Assembly: GCA_000507305.1 (NCBI GenBank)
Contig: DF240824.1
Coordinates: 38,108-102,107, forward strand
DNA: 64,000 nucleotides
Source: Breviolum minutum Mf 1.05b.01
Taxonomy: Eukaryota > Sar > Dinophyceae > Suessiales > Symbiodiniaceae
Reading direction: 5' to 3'
The position numbers and the translations under genes are program-made. Under the pieces are notes generated by a model. It was not told where the DNA came from, made no database searches, and was given only the letters and a program-made list of their open reading frames with translations. Shown one piece after another: positions 43,078-53,968 of the stretch (positions within the stretch are counted from its first letter, which is position 1; every line of letters starts with the position of its first letter).

Positions 43078-43080
43078 TTT
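42980..43080. repeat. Duplicated (TA)n stretch with one N
   Basis: TAGCCAGATATATA with a TA run and GTCTTGAAGATCATCAGATGATG appears twice in tandem, with a single N at 43037 between the copies. This looks like an unresolved overlap in the assembly. Confidence 0.8.
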
Positions 43081-43092
43081 GAAGATCATCAG

Positions 43093-43174
43093 ATGATGAT
43101 TGCTGGGGTGAGGCCAAGAAGGCGAAGAAGCCCAAGAGCCGCAAGAAGAAGGTGCCCTTTTTGCGTGTGAACCT
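43093..43174 (+). CDS. Candidate exon, strongly basic
   Basis: After GATCATCAG the frame reads DDCWGEAKKAKKPKSRKKK followed by VPFLRVNL. Two GT donors are possible, at 43175 (phase 0, joins the exon at 43451) and 43192 (phase 1). The lysine/arginine cluster could be a nuclear localisation signal or nucleic-acid contact; this is inference. Confidence 0.55.
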
Positions 43175-43305
43175 GGTGACCCTGAAGAAAGGTCCCAACA
43201 GACAAAGTAGCAAGAGAATCATTGGCACCAAAAAAAGATATCCAAGTTACAAAGGTACAAATAGCACACATCTAGTTGTAGTTTGAGGGTATTTTCTGTA
43301 CAATT

Positions 43306-43394
43306 ACCCTCCTTGGAAGTATCATATCCCCTGCCACTTCTGAAGATGATTTTCCTTTTCCCAAGGTGGGATATGTTAGTTCCCTGGAGGGTAT
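43306..43394. repeat. Foldback element related to 37250-37343
   Basis: Imperfect arms at 43306-43331 and 43369-43394. Its last 53 bp are identical to the end of the element at 37250-37343. It lies in the proposed intron between 43174 and 43451. Confidence 0.85.
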
Positions 43395-43450
43395 AGCACC
43401 TGATCCAACTTGACTCCAACTCCCGAGTCAACCTGGAAAACGCGATAAAG

Positions 43451-43491
43451 GCACCTGGAACGCCGGAGCCAGTGGAAGTGGCAGAGGCAGC
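43451..43491 (+). CDS. Candidate exon, 41 bp
   Basis: GCGATAAAG acceptor and GTGAGC donor. The phase-0 reading APGTPEPVEVAEA with a split Ala codon joins 43174 and 43679 in phase. It has the same Pro/Glu/Val/Ala style as the exon at 45060. Confidence 0.45.
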
Positions 43492-43678
43492 GTGAGCTGG
43501 TGGTATTGTGGCTGTTTCTACATGTATATATAAGTATATTGGTATCATATGTATGGTAATATTAAGTATTTTCCCAACCATTGAATCGCTGGAAAATTGA
43601 TCATATGAGTTTCAGAATCACAAAAAGAAACCTTGTTGTCTTTTCTTTTTTCAATTCTTTTGGCCCGCATTTGTTCAG

Positions 43679-43742
43679 GGTTGCAGATTTGCTTTCCAGG
43701 GATTCGGGCTTTGATTACGAGCCAAACCTGCAAGTGCAAGAC
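43679..43742 (+). CDS. Candidate exon
   Basis: GCATTTGTTCAG acceptor. The frame reads VADLLSRDSGFDYEPNLQVQ and ends at a GT donor at 43743 (or 43734) in phase 0. A T-rich tract stands about 25-45 bp before the acceptor. Confidence 0.45.
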
Positions 43743-44449
43743 GTGTTTACAAAAAAAAAATGTGGTGCAAAGAAATACCCGGAAAAGATTCCAATTTTGG
43801 TTGTTGTAAGTTTGGATTCCATGACTTGCATTAAAAGGAAAAACACCTCCCCCAAAAACTAGCAATGGGGGGTGATTTAGGAATTGGAGAATTCCTGTCC
43901 CGCAAAAGGACGAAAGATTTGAACAGAATTCAGATAATGTCAGGTGAGACAAAAAAACATGAAATGATGGATTTGCGAAAGATTCACTCTCAGACTTCAC
44001 AACAAACCTGAGAATCACCAACTGAAAAAAACACATATCATCTACTAAACCTTTGACTTTTCTTCTTGACTTCATCGATTGTTCTCGTTTACATTGAGTC
44101 TGTTCCTCCTTCGACTCTTTGATTTTCTTTCTTCTGCCCGAAAAGGCTTTGTAGAGGTTCTGCCCTTGCAAGTGGTGTAAGTTTTTTTTTTCAAGACATT
44201 TGAAGTTGGAACTACCTTTTCCAATGTTGTTTACTGATCTGAGGTTTTGTCTCTTTTGGATTCGTTGAAATGGTGATCTTTCGGCAGACTTTTTTTCCCT
44301 GACCATTGTAAACCGGACATCACCAAGTGGAGGGGTTCTGAGTGCAAGATGGAAACGTATTTGGTGCGGGATGTGTCATTGCGCATGACCTCACCCCTCC
44401 ATGGTTGTTTCGGAAGGGGAAACAGGGGCAACACTTTCTCTTGGCTGGG

Positions 44450-44521
44450 ACTGATGTTGTTGTTGATGATGATGATGTTGTTGATGATGATGATGTTGAT
44501 GATGATGATGATGATGATGAC

Positions 44522-44612
<91 letters not shown>

Positions 44613-44683
44613 NNNNNNNNNNNNNGTTGATGATGATGATGTGTTGATGATGATGATGTGATGATGATGATGATGATGATGAC

Positions 44684-44776
<93 letters not shown>

Positions 44777-44795
44777 TGATGATGTGGTGGTGGTT
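44450..44795. repeat. (GAT)n microsatellite with 13-N gap
   Basis: Well over 90 GAT units, interrupted by 13 N at 44613-44625. The poly-Asp, poly-Met, poly-Ser and poly-His readings on both strands are artefacts. Confidence 0.95.
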
Positions 44796-45059
44796 TGGAT
44801 GGCACTGAGATCCGCGGCAATTCGCCACGAGAAAGACCATGATCATCAAAGTACTTTAGAGCAGTAGTATTGGGATATGTCGGGCCATTCACCCACTATG
44901 GAGAGGAGATCTATATTCAACTACAGCAGGCTATGCCCGACAAACGCACGCTTTGCCAAGTTTCTGCTGTCACTTGATACAAATTCCGAGGGGTTTATCC
45001 TGATGTCAGATGTTGGGTGGGTTTTGGTTGTCGTTGGATCTTTGTGTGGGACAAAACAG

Positions 45060-45116
45060 GAAGCTGCTGAGGAAGTGCCAGAGCCTGCTGAAGAGGTCAG
45101 CGATGTCGTGGTTCAG
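45060..45116 (+). CDS. Candidate exon, Glu/Ala/Val-rich
   Basis: 57 bp, phase 0 at both ends, after GGGACAAAACAG and before GTGGAT. It encodes EAAEEVPEPAEEVSDVVVQ. Confidence 0.5.
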
Positions 45117-45319
45117 GTGGATGGGTTTAGGATTCCCAAGTAACCTCAGGTAAAAGAAATGGGGAGATGAGATGATCCGAATTGACAATGAGATGTCGCT
45201 TTTGAGACAAATGACACATAGTGGTATGTTGACATAGTTACCAGAGTTTGTTGGCAAATTGGGGTATGCTTGAGACATCTTGAGACATTCAAAACCGACC
45301 TAAACGCAGTTCAGTCTTG

Positions 45320-45680
45320 TGAAGGATGGTCATTTTGGCCGGCAAGAACAATGTTGACTGATGCCGATAGTCAGAACAATGCGGATGGCCAGAATGATAC
45401 TCCTAACAAGAATGACAACGCTGTTGACGATAGCGCTAGCAATGCTAGCAGTGCCAATAGTGATAATAATGACCAGTGACAACCATGATGACAATGACAA
45501 CAGTGATTGTAATGATAGCAATGATACCAAATGTGAATCATGATAATTATAAGGATAATGTGGAAAGAGTGCTAGTAATTCAAAACAAGCCAACAACACC
45601 AATAGCAATCGTAATGACCGTAATCATAAAACTGACCATAACGTTCAAAACGATCAGTTAAATGATTTACAGAAACAATG
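45320..45680. repeat. Low-complexity AATGA/GATAA stretch
   Basis: A degenerate repeat of AAT, GAT and AAC triplets keeps several frames open on both strands (Asn/Asp/Met readings). It is not considered coding. Confidence 0.6.
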
Positions 45681-45960
45681 AAACATGATCATAGCGATAT
45701 TAATATCCCACCGAAAAGGAAGCTCAGAGAATCATCGACTCAAAAGTGCCGGAAACGGCAGGGGATATGTTGTTAGTTTCTCATTTCGTTTGCTGGGGTG
45801 AAAAAAATTCCCATGGGTTCCTAATAGGATAGGTATTCTAAACTCATCAAGGCAATTCATTAGGTGTTTACACATGTATATATATATATACACATATATA
45901 TGTATGCCCGTTATAAGGATTCCCTTTTTTAAAGGTGGGATGACCATTCCCCAACACAAG

Positions 45961-46062
45961 GAGTTGATCGACATCGACCACTCTGATCAAATCCTTCAGG
46001 CGGAGGAGTTGATCGAGTCCCACATTTGCGAGGCGGAGGCCGGATCCGGGGATCGAAAATGA
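45961..46062 (+). CDS. Candidate exon, acidic, ending in a stop
   Basis: The acceptor CATTCCCCAACACAAG precedes ELIDIDHSDQILQAEELIES and HICEAEAGSGDRK, then TGA at 46060. If the stop is used, a gene ends here. A GA donor shortly before the stop would let it splice on to 46607. Confidence 0.45.
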   Translation, partial: ELIDIDHSDQILQAEELIESHICEAEAGSGDRK

Positions 46063-46606
46063 CGGTAGTGGATTTTGGATGGTATGCTACAGTGCTAAAG
46101 AACCAAGATTTTCCGAAGCAAACAAAAATGACAAACAGGAGTGGATTTTCCAAGTGGGGCCCCCGGTTTTTGTTTGTTAAAGAGTGTAGTCTTGTTTGCT
46201 AGTTTTTTCACAAAATTTGGTGGGTGCTTTTTGGAGCGTGGTCGACTTTTTAACTTCCATTCTTTCTAGGCGAATCCTTGTGGACTTGGCAATGCTGCAA
46301 TGCCATCTTATTTTACCTCTAGCCGCTACTACCACATGTCGTTGTCTTGACCTTTGTACATCAACAGTTTGATGAAGGGGATCAGAGCAATTATGTATGC
46401 ATAGCTTCATAGATATTATATATGTAAAGAGATATGTGCGAACAGTTTGCATACTGTGGACATATATATATATATATTTATATACACATTTGCAAAATGT
46501 ATTGAGATTCCCACCATGGTTGTATCACTTTTCAAAATAAAACAAGCACATTCGTGTTGATTTGAAGGGCTGCTTTAACAGGACTAATCCCGTCCCAACC
46601 ACTCAG

Positions 46607-46654
46607 CTACCTTGAGGTGGAACAAGTCGAGGAGGCTGAGGTTGTGGCTTCGTG
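46607..46654 (+). CDS. Candidate exon, acidic
   Basis: GTCCCAACCACTCAG acceptor and a GTTGGG donor bound 48 bp: YLEVEQVEEAEVVAS. The style is the same as the other exons in this block. Confidence 0.4.
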
Positions 46655-46670
46655 GTTGGGGGGATGCAAT

Positions 46671-46720
46671 GATGGAAGAAATCCCAAGGCCAACCACCTG
46701 GGATTAGTATAAACCCCTAT
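46671..46720. repeat. Dispersed segment shared with 60968-61012
   Basis: GATGGAAGAAATCCCA, a short variable part, CCAACCACnTGGGAT and a following AAACCC/CTGTAAAT-like part occur at both places. Confidence 0.6.
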
Positions 46721-47189
46721 AAATAATGGGATGAACTACCAACCTCAAGTGGTGAACGCCGGATTTCTGAACCATCAACAGAACTGTTTAGATATTACCT
46801 AAACATCAAAAAAATGTTTTGGATTTCACAAAAGGCATCCCGACTGATGTAGGATTTTTCTCCATCAAGGGTATAATGGCCTCAGATAAAATCCATCTAA
46901 ATCCATTAGGAACACTGGATTTGGAGCTGTCTCTTGATCGAAAGATGTGCCAGTTTGCTTGCAACCATCAGCGTTTCCGGGTAAATGTCTGAGGTAGATA
47001 GAGAAGGGATCCAGTGGATATTTATGGTGGAGAATTTGGGAAACCAAAAATTGGAGTTGCTTGAAAAAACCACCGCATGTGGGTAGGGCTAGAATGTCAA
47101 CATCTCAGTGTTGCCGCCACGAAAGGTGGCAGAGGTCATAGAAGAGACCCAAATTGCCAGTTCAGACCTTGGAAAGTGAGGGGACGGGA

Positions 47190-47335
47190 TCTGCATTGGT
47201 TGGTTGCTTGGGGTTGATTAATAGTGTAGTTGGTTAATGACTTGGTTGCTTGATTTCTTGGTTGGTTGATTGGTTGGTTAGTTGGTTGGTTGATTCGTTG
47301 GTCAGTCGGTTGGTCGAGTACTTGCTGCTTGGCTG
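47190..47335. repeat. TTGG tetranucleotide-rich repeat
   Basis: Units GGTTGGTT, GATTGGTT and GGTCAGTC recur over about 140 bp. Confidence 0.7.
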
Positions 47336-47568
47336 GCTGGTTTAAAGAAGGGATTTAAGGCAAGCATGGTTTGCTTTTCTTTGCAGCTACATTCATGGTT
47401 CAATGGTTCATATTCTTGTTAAGCCACATTAATTTTTTTGGAAAAGGAGGGCAACAAATCTCCATATTTTATGCCTTCATATTCTAATCCTGAAAGGCTT
47501 CCACTTCCAAAAAATTATCCATTTCTCTTGGGAATTGTTAAGTGTCCTCATTTTGCCACACTGCCAAG

Positions 47569-47656
47569 CGTTGGTCCCAATCAGTCCAAACATCATGGAG
47601 GAAGCAACCAAGGTCCAATGGAGACCCCAATGGCTGAAGAGGAGCCCATGAGACAG
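47569..47656 (+). CDS. Candidate exon
   Basis: CACACTGCCAAG acceptor and GTGCCT donor bound 88 bp: VGPNQSKHHGGSNQGPMETP and MAEEEPMRQ. The exit phase 0 joins the exon at 48149. Confidence 0.4.
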
Positions 47657-47992
47657 GTGCCTTGGGGTAAGACTCCAATCACAACTGTGAAGTGCTCAAA
47701 GATGTTAAAAGCAATTTGTAATAAACATTTGTTATACAAATCCAATTTGTAGGACCTGATATTGTTCCAACAAAAACAACTGGTCATTTTGTGGCAATTC
47801 CTGTTCGAATGATTCTGACCCTTCGATGACTTTCGAAACATGTCGTACTTTGAAACGGGATCAGTACATGGGTTGATGGACTTCTCTGACATCAAGGTGC
47901 AGTTATGTAGCGATCGTGGTTCGTGTCATTTTGGTTATTGGCTACTTGGATTCACTAAAACCAAAGCTATACACCATATGTACGATATAATG

Positions 47993-48050
47993 TACAACCG
48001 TCAATCTATATATACATACAACCGTCAATCTATATATACATACACACATA
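47993..48050. repeat. 26-bp tandem duplication
   Basis: ACAACCGTCAATCTATATAT followed by ACATAC occurs twice in tandem. Confidence 0.8.
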
Positions 48051-48148
48051 TATATGTAGTACATATACATTTATTTTCATTTACAAAACCATAATGTAAA
48101 ATGATCATAGAGAAATATTTTAAACTTTAAACTATTTACATCACACAG

Positions 48149-48269
48149 AAGTCCGCTTCTAAAGGGGGTACTCTTCCACGGCACGCCACGTCTGGAAGTG
48201 TCACAGGTGCGGAGCCGAAAGCTGCGCCGCCGGCGGCGAAAGGAGGCAAACAAAACTTTGCGCCGGAAG
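48149..48269 (+). CDS. Candidate exon, Lys/Ala/Gly-rich
   Basis: TTTACATCACACAG acceptor and a GTTGAG donor bound 121 bp. Phase 0: KSASKGGTLPRHATSGSVTG and AEPKAAPPAAKGGKQNFAPE. A second frame (VRSRKLRRRRRKEANKTLRR) is open and runs on to a stop at about 48313, so the frame is not settled. GC content is far above the flanks. Confidence 0.5.
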
Positions 48270-49277
48270 GTTGAGATTCGTGTTGATGGACAAGTCCTAG
48301 TAATTTGCACTTGACATAGCAAAATTTGTCATTGTTTTCGGGATTTTTGTGAAGATCCCAAATTTGTTGATGGATTTTTCTTGTTTATCAGCAGTAACAC
48401 TAAAGTTTTGGGGGGAAATTCTATTTGTAGCAAGTCGTTTTTTTGGTGGATTGCGTTGGTCATTGGTAGGCGATGATTTGCCCACAATCAATGTAGTTGG
48501 GATGACCATCTCCCAAAGAAAATAATTTGGACCATGGTACACGCCACCAAGAGAAAGATGTCGTGGACCCTCGAAAATGAAAGGCATCAGAGATGAGTCT
48601 TGTTGCATTGCTATCTTTTGCTTTTCATCGTATACATTTTCAGATCTGGTTTTCAAATTACCTAGACATGAAAGTTGGAGTTGGAGAGTTTTGGAAGTAG
48701 TTCTATTTTTTGGTACCTTTGGTCACCTACTGCCGATGGGTTAGTCCGCTAAGAACCTAACCTGGATGGTGCAGATTCTCACCATGGAAGGTTTTTGCGA
48801 GTTGTAAGTAGTTGGTGCCATGGCAAAACCTTTTGGGAATCCCGTAAAACTGGATGCTTCTTCGCAATTTAGGAGGGTTGTACCTAAGGGTGATGCTCCA
48901 AAGTGTAGGACCCGGGCAATTCCGTTTATATATAGATGGCTGTGTCGAACTAGGATTTCACTTTGCCAAGGGGGGTAAGAGTCCCTGGGCTTTCAAAATT
49001 TCCATCTTCATAAGGGGCGCTTCAAGATGTACACGGGATGATTAGGGCTTCCTCGTTATGTTCTGTTGCCCCTTGGGGAGACTCTCGTGGTGTCAGCCCA
49101 ATGAGTTCATAGGGGTTTACTGTTTGGAGGTTTTGCTTGTAAAAGCATTATCAAAGAAGCATGAGATGACCATGGAATTTCCGCCATCTCAACATAAAGT
49201 TTCTAAAAGGTGAAAAAAAAACGGCAGATATATTCTCAATGTATTCCAGGATGGTTACAACTTACACCCTTCGTCAG

Positions 49278-49328
49278 GCCGAGGCAGCACAGAAGGTGGC
49301 CGAGTTGGCTGTGGCCGCCGCAGTGGAG
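49278..49328 (+). CDS. Candidate exon, Ala-rich helix
   Basis: ACCCTTCGTCAG acceptor and GTGCGA donor bound 51 bp: AEAAQKVAELAVAAAVE. A phase-1 reading (RGSTEGGRVGCGRRSG) would join 48269. Confidence 0.45.
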
Positions 49329-49669
49329 GTGCGAGTGGGTGCGGGCAAGGATGTTTGAAACACCAACTTCAGGGGTGCTTAAAAGTGATGATCATAATTT
49401 GCCCGTGTTTTTTAGTGAAGGGTGGGAACAATTATTGGAAATTTCGAGTGATTCAAATGCTGTTGGGTTAGTTTTGTGAAGTATTTATATGAAGGTCAGA
49501 GCTGATGATCCTAAATTGGGTACTAAAATAACCTTGGAGACTTGGATTATAAATGGTCAAGCATCACTTGTGGTGTATGGCAAAACGTGAGGGATAGCAG
49601 CATCGTTTTGGATGGGTAAATTCCTATAATCCACGAAATTGGAGGGCTGCATCGAAATGTTGAAATCAG

Positions 49670-49799
49670 GCAGCGATGGCACATGTGGAAGAGGCACCCT
49701 TCAAGGCGCCCTTTCTGAGCGACTTTTTGGCTTCTTACCAAAGCGAATTCAAAATGCCAAGACACGTCAAACAGAACAAAAAATTCCAAATCCCCTCAG
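49670..49799 (+). CDS. Candidate exon
   Basis: GTTGAAATCAG acceptor and GTTCTT donor bound 130 bp. The preferred frame reads AAMAHVEEAPFKAPFLSDFL and ASYQSEFKMPRHVKQNKKFQ. A second frame (GTLQGALSERLFGFLPKR) is also open. It looks globular rather than low-complexity, unlike its neighbours. Confidence 0.45.
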
Positions 49800-49951
49800 G
49801 TTCTTGTCCTGTGATTTTTTTTCATTGGACTTCAGCAGATAATTTTTTTTGATTTTGATTACTGTACCCGAAAAATCAGTGGAAAAACAAACATGCAGTT
49901 TTATCATGGTTTTCCCTTGGATTTTTATGAAGCGGTCATTTTTTGTTGCAG

Positions 49952-49978
49952 CCAAAAAAGAAATCACTGCAGGAGATG
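49952..49978 (+). CDS. Candidate micro-exon
   Basis: TTTTTTGTTGCAG acceptor; the frame PKKKSLQEM ends at a GT donor, or runs further as VSEDREMVGLEDG to a stop. The strong acceptor is the main evidence. Confidence 0.3.
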
Positions 49979-50715
49979 GTCTCCGAGGATAGGGAAATGG
50001 TGGGCTTGGAGGATGGGATGTGATGGTGATGAATTTTTCCTCATAAGTAGGCTGTTGGAATAGAACTTCAAAAACAGCTTCTGTTAAGGGATTTTTGTTT
50101 GTGATAGGAGTGATAGGTGTTTGGAAGTTCTAGGATTTGGAAAGTTAGGATGGTGCTCACCTTCAAAATTCGGCGATTGCACAATATAGGTCATGGATGA
50201 CTTTCGGGGGGGGTTGCCTCAAATCCAGTTGAGCTGCAACAAAAAGGAAACATAAAACTACATTCCATCCCATTCAAAGCCTGGTTCGTAGTGGTTCCAA
50301 ACTCACAGTTCTGATCAATCATCTCGGAGCTGGAAAGTCCATCTAAACCTACTTGTTGTGCTGAATCATATGACAAACATAAATGACCACCCATACTCGT
50401 GGTGGAAGTGTACACCTGAAAGTACCACAGGTTCTCCAAATCATCGAAGTATTCTTTCAATTAAGTATACTACCTGGTATCAAATCATGAAAGTATCACA
50501 GGTTTTGGAAGTATTCTTTAGTCCCCCACTCAATTAAAATCGATGAATCCCACCAAATTCTGGATTTAGTACTTCTGGGTGTAACCTGTCACCTGTAAGC
50601 TGCAATCCCTTTCCAGAAAAACAAAGACACCGGTGTATTTCGATGGTGAACTTCACTGGGGATTTTTGTTTGTCGGTGGCTCAACCGATGACTGGGGGGA
50701 CCCATCTTCTCTCAG

Positions 50716-50842
50716 GATACCACCATGAACGAGGCCGACGAACCATCGGAAGATAGGGCCCTTGAGCTCAGTTGGTTCGGGAGCCGTTGGACGCCAGGGA
50801 ACCACCACTGCAAAACCCCCATCAACCGTCACGCCAATTTTG
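50716..50842 (+). CDS. Candidate exon
   Basis: CTTCTCTCAG acceptor and GTAGTA donor bound 127 bp open only in phase 0: DTTMNEADEPSEDRALELSW, then FGSRWTPGNHHCKTPINRHA. It exits in phase 1 and so does not join 51169 directly; an inner donor or a missing exon is needed. Confidence 0.45.
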
Positions 50843-51168
50843 GTAGTAGTTGAAGTTAAAAGAACTTCCCCTGTTTTTTTTTTTAAAGGGGATTAAATCC
50901 AGAAGGATTGCTATGGAATCAAGATCCCTTGGAAGGCGACAAATCCTATATATAACTATTAATACACACATATGTATATATACATCGTACATTTGTATGT
51001 CAAGGGTCATTGGAGGATGGTACCCTGCAACATTTTTCAAGGGGATCAAAAGGAGAAATCTGTGAATTCTTCAGAGATTTTTAAACATCTCATATTTCTT
51101 GGTATGTGTTTTGTTCAAAACCCAATTGGCCCGTTGATTATTCTCCAAGCCTAGCTTGGTTTTGTCAG

Positions 51169-51207
51169 GATGCAACGGATGCAGATGGTTCCTCCTCTGA
51201 TGCGAAG
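51169..51207 (+). CDS. Candidate micro-exon, 39 bp, acidic
   Basis: GGTTTTGTCAG acceptor and GTGCGA donor; DATDADGSSSDAK, phase 0 at both ends. It joins 51678 in phase. Confidence 0.5.
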
Positions 51208-51677
51208 GTGCGACGCCATTGGTCATTTCCAAAAGGGTCCCATATTTCAAGCACTTAGAGGCAGTGTTTTTTTTTGGGTGATTGAAAGGAAAGCTTCGGG
51301 AATTTTCATCATTTGAATTTTCAACCATCTCCACACAAGAAAAACAAGGTTTCCTAGAACTTCACACTTCTTTGATCCAGCTTCCGATTCACCTAAAATC
51401 TGCATCAAGATCATCAAAATCATAACTTGTGGTCCAAGGTGACTTTCCAAAAACTGAGCTTGACATGCATCATTAGTGGATGCCTAAAAACTATTTGGGT
51501 GACCTTCCGATGGATTCGAACATTCTCCTCCATTTTGGGTTTTCCCACATCCTGCTTCTAATGAGACCAGTCCGAGCTGAAGCTAGTGCTTTTTGTAAGT
51601 CCTTGTTTGTTGAGTCCTTGTGTATCACTTGACACGTTTGGCACGGGATCCCAACGTGCCAGGATTTCACCACGAAG

Positions 51678-51720
51678 TCAGAGTCTTTGGAGGTTCCTGT
51701 GCCTCAAGGCACAGCTGCTG
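51678..51720 (+). CDS. Candidate exon, 43 bp
   Basis: CACCACGAAG acceptor and GTTTTG donor. SESLEVPVPQGTAA leaves phase 1, which completes a Gly codon with the GT of the exon at 52246. Confidence 0.5.
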
Positions 51721-52245
51721 GTTTTGAAATCTTGAAGAAGTTGACATAAGTTAAGATGAACCATTTATTTGTATGAAACAGTTTTGGACAACATCAATAT
51801 ATAACAAATCAAATTATAATCTATATATAATATTATATATGTATATGATATACACAGATGGAATTTTCGATATGTAGATATGTAAATAGTTTTTTTTGAC
51901 AAAATCCCTAAATGTCAAAGCTCTCAAGTGTTTTGTTTGACTTCCGTCAAATCTTAGGTTTGGAGCTGAGTTTATCGCGTCAGATGAGATGACGTCACGT
52001 TTTTTCAAATCTCCTTGACATGCAAAGGTTCATTTTCTTTGGGCATTTGTCTCCAATATTAGGATTAAAAGTTTAGAAGTGATGTTTTGGACAAATGAAT
52101 CACATACAATATGTTGAATTTCCAGACAATATGATATAAACCTACTTTTTTGGGGTTTAGTTTCAAGTTTCAGAAACCGAGGTGGGCTTTTGACGTGATT
52201 ATGGTTGGGCAATAGATCCATCAACGTGATTCTCGGCCTTGCCAG

Positions 52246-52310
52246 GTGCGAGCGAGGCCACCACTACAGAGGCCAAGGCTGAGCAGGGCGCGAAGCGAAA
52301 ATCGTCTTGA
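52246..52310 (+). CDS. Terminal exon of the Ala/Glu/Lys-rich gene
   Basis: CGGCCTTGCCAG acceptor. In the phase delivered by 51720 it reads ASEATTTEAKAEQGAKRKSS then TGA at 52308-52310. The three last exons (51169, 51678, 52246) join without a phase conflict, giving an acidic-then-basic, probably disordered C-terminus. The whole block from about 39.9 kb is rich in Ala, Glu, Lys and Pro. No conserved domain was seen and the function is unknown; a role with nucleic acids or chromatin would be a guess. Confidence 0.55.
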
Positions 52311-53480
52311 AGCGTCACCGGTGCTGAAAATGCAAAGAGGTTTCCCATGCCTACCAACCACATCGAATTGGGATGAAATGATGTTAGGGCCTTAGGGTTT
52401 ACAAGCAGGGAAAGGAAAAGATGCCAGGAAATCGGTCAGTGTTCCATCCTAGAAACTTGAAATCACATCCTCAAGATTTGCAGACATTTCGATGTAGCTG
52501 AAAACATCTTACTTTGAATGTCTTGGGGATGGTTCCTTTTGGTTTTTTATACTTAAAACAAAACAGGTACAGTATCTAGATATACCTTCAACTCAAGGGG
52601 TTTCCCTTCAACTCAAAGGGTTTTCCCCCTTGGAAGCCTTGGAAAAGGAGTACGGGGAATCTGTTTCGCCCAAAATGCCCTTCAGGTTTCTGACCAATAA
52701 TTAGGAATTGAATTAGTCTATAAATATCCCAAAGATATTCCTAGGGATACTCAGGAATTAATCATGAAATGCCCTTTTTTTTTGAAGCCCAGGAATATTT
52801 AGGAATTATTGTACTTTGCCCAGATTTTTTTTTGTCTGGGGGCGAGTTTTTGGGCCGAGAGTTTACCCCCCCCCCAGACTTTAACGGTTTAACCCCCTGC
52901 CGCAAAGCTGCCACTACCAGACATACGGCCTTATATGAAGAAGAGTTAGTGGACACTAGACAAGTGGACGTTTGGCGCCAAGTCGCCATAACCGATGGGT
53001 TACCAGATTGTTTATTGCGGCAGCAAAGCAGCCAAGCAGATGGATGGGCTGTTGTACCTTTTCGAATCCCATTGATTTTCACATTTACAGAAGATCATTT
53101 TGGTTTCCAATTACCATCGCAGGCTTCACCATTCCGGTGGATTTGGATTTCTGGTTACCATGTGAACTGCCAGGGCACCTGGCATCGAACGGAGCTCACT
53201 ACCACCAGGTGCAAGTCAGTCCAAGGTGTTCTTGTCTGTTTAGCAAATGAAGGCTGTGACTGAAAATTCCTTGGACCCGAAAATTGATCCTTGGAATATA
53301 CAATCTATGCATATATGTATATATATTCATACTCGCACATATATATATATATATATACATACACATATAATCATATATATATATACTGTATAATTGTATA
53401 TATTGATATATGTATAACTATACTTAACTTAGATGACCACCAAAATTTTGTGGCCTTTGTTTGTACCCTAATTTTGGTGC
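52311..53480. other. Downstream or intergenic DNA
   Basis: A plus reading at 52769-53263 (164 codons) passes through T and C runs and has a competing open minus frame; part of it (53100-53230) has higher GC. It is not called. TA microsatellite at about 53330-53420. Confidence 0.35.
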
Positions 53481-53483
53481 CAG

Positions 53484-53574
53484 GAAGAAGTGGGCCGACC
53501 TCGTCGACTCTGACGACGGCGAATGAGTCATCGTCCATCCGCGCGGGACGTACAACCGACGATACTCCAAAAAG
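53484..53574 (+). CDS. Candidate exon containing WADLVDSDD
   Basis: CTAATTTTGGTGCCAG acceptor. One frame reads KKWADLVDSDDGE then a stop at 53524; WADLVDSDD-like acidic patches are familiar from dinoflagellate proteins. A second frame stays open to a GTGGGG donor at 53575 (SSTLTTANESSSIRAGRT). The first frame could escape its stop through a GC donor after GACGACG. Confidence 0.35.
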
Positions 53575-53968
53575 GTGGGGACAGAGTTTCAGAAGATTCA
53601 AACTTTATCTTCACGCAGTTGATGAGTCAAAGGTGCCAATTCTCCCAAAATATGGAAAGCTTCTCTAGAGGATGAATTTTGATAAGAATTTTGTATAATA
53701 AATCCAGGAAATGTCTGGATTCCAAAAAAGCTGAAATATTCTATTAGCAGATATATTACTTGTGGGACCCACCATGTATTGATCAACCCCCAAGTTGACC
53801 AATCCAAACCACCAGTTGACCTTTTTTGGTACGGGCGTAAGCCCTACTAAGCAACTGGTATGCTGGGACTATGTAGATTTTTTGTTTTGTAGCTTACGCG
53901 TGGCTTGAATTGCATTTTTTAGATCATTTTGTTGGCACCTTGATCATCTAAACCCAAAGATTGAGTCG

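Noticed and set aside
44342..44892. Long poly-Asp, poly-Met, poly-Ser and poly-His readings
   Set aside because: Translation of a GAT microsatellite in several frames and across 13 N.
52769..53263. 164-codon plus frame as a gene
   Set aside because: It starts in a T run, passes through C and T runs, and the minus strand is open for 106 codons over the same stretch. A short exon near 53100-53230 remains possible.
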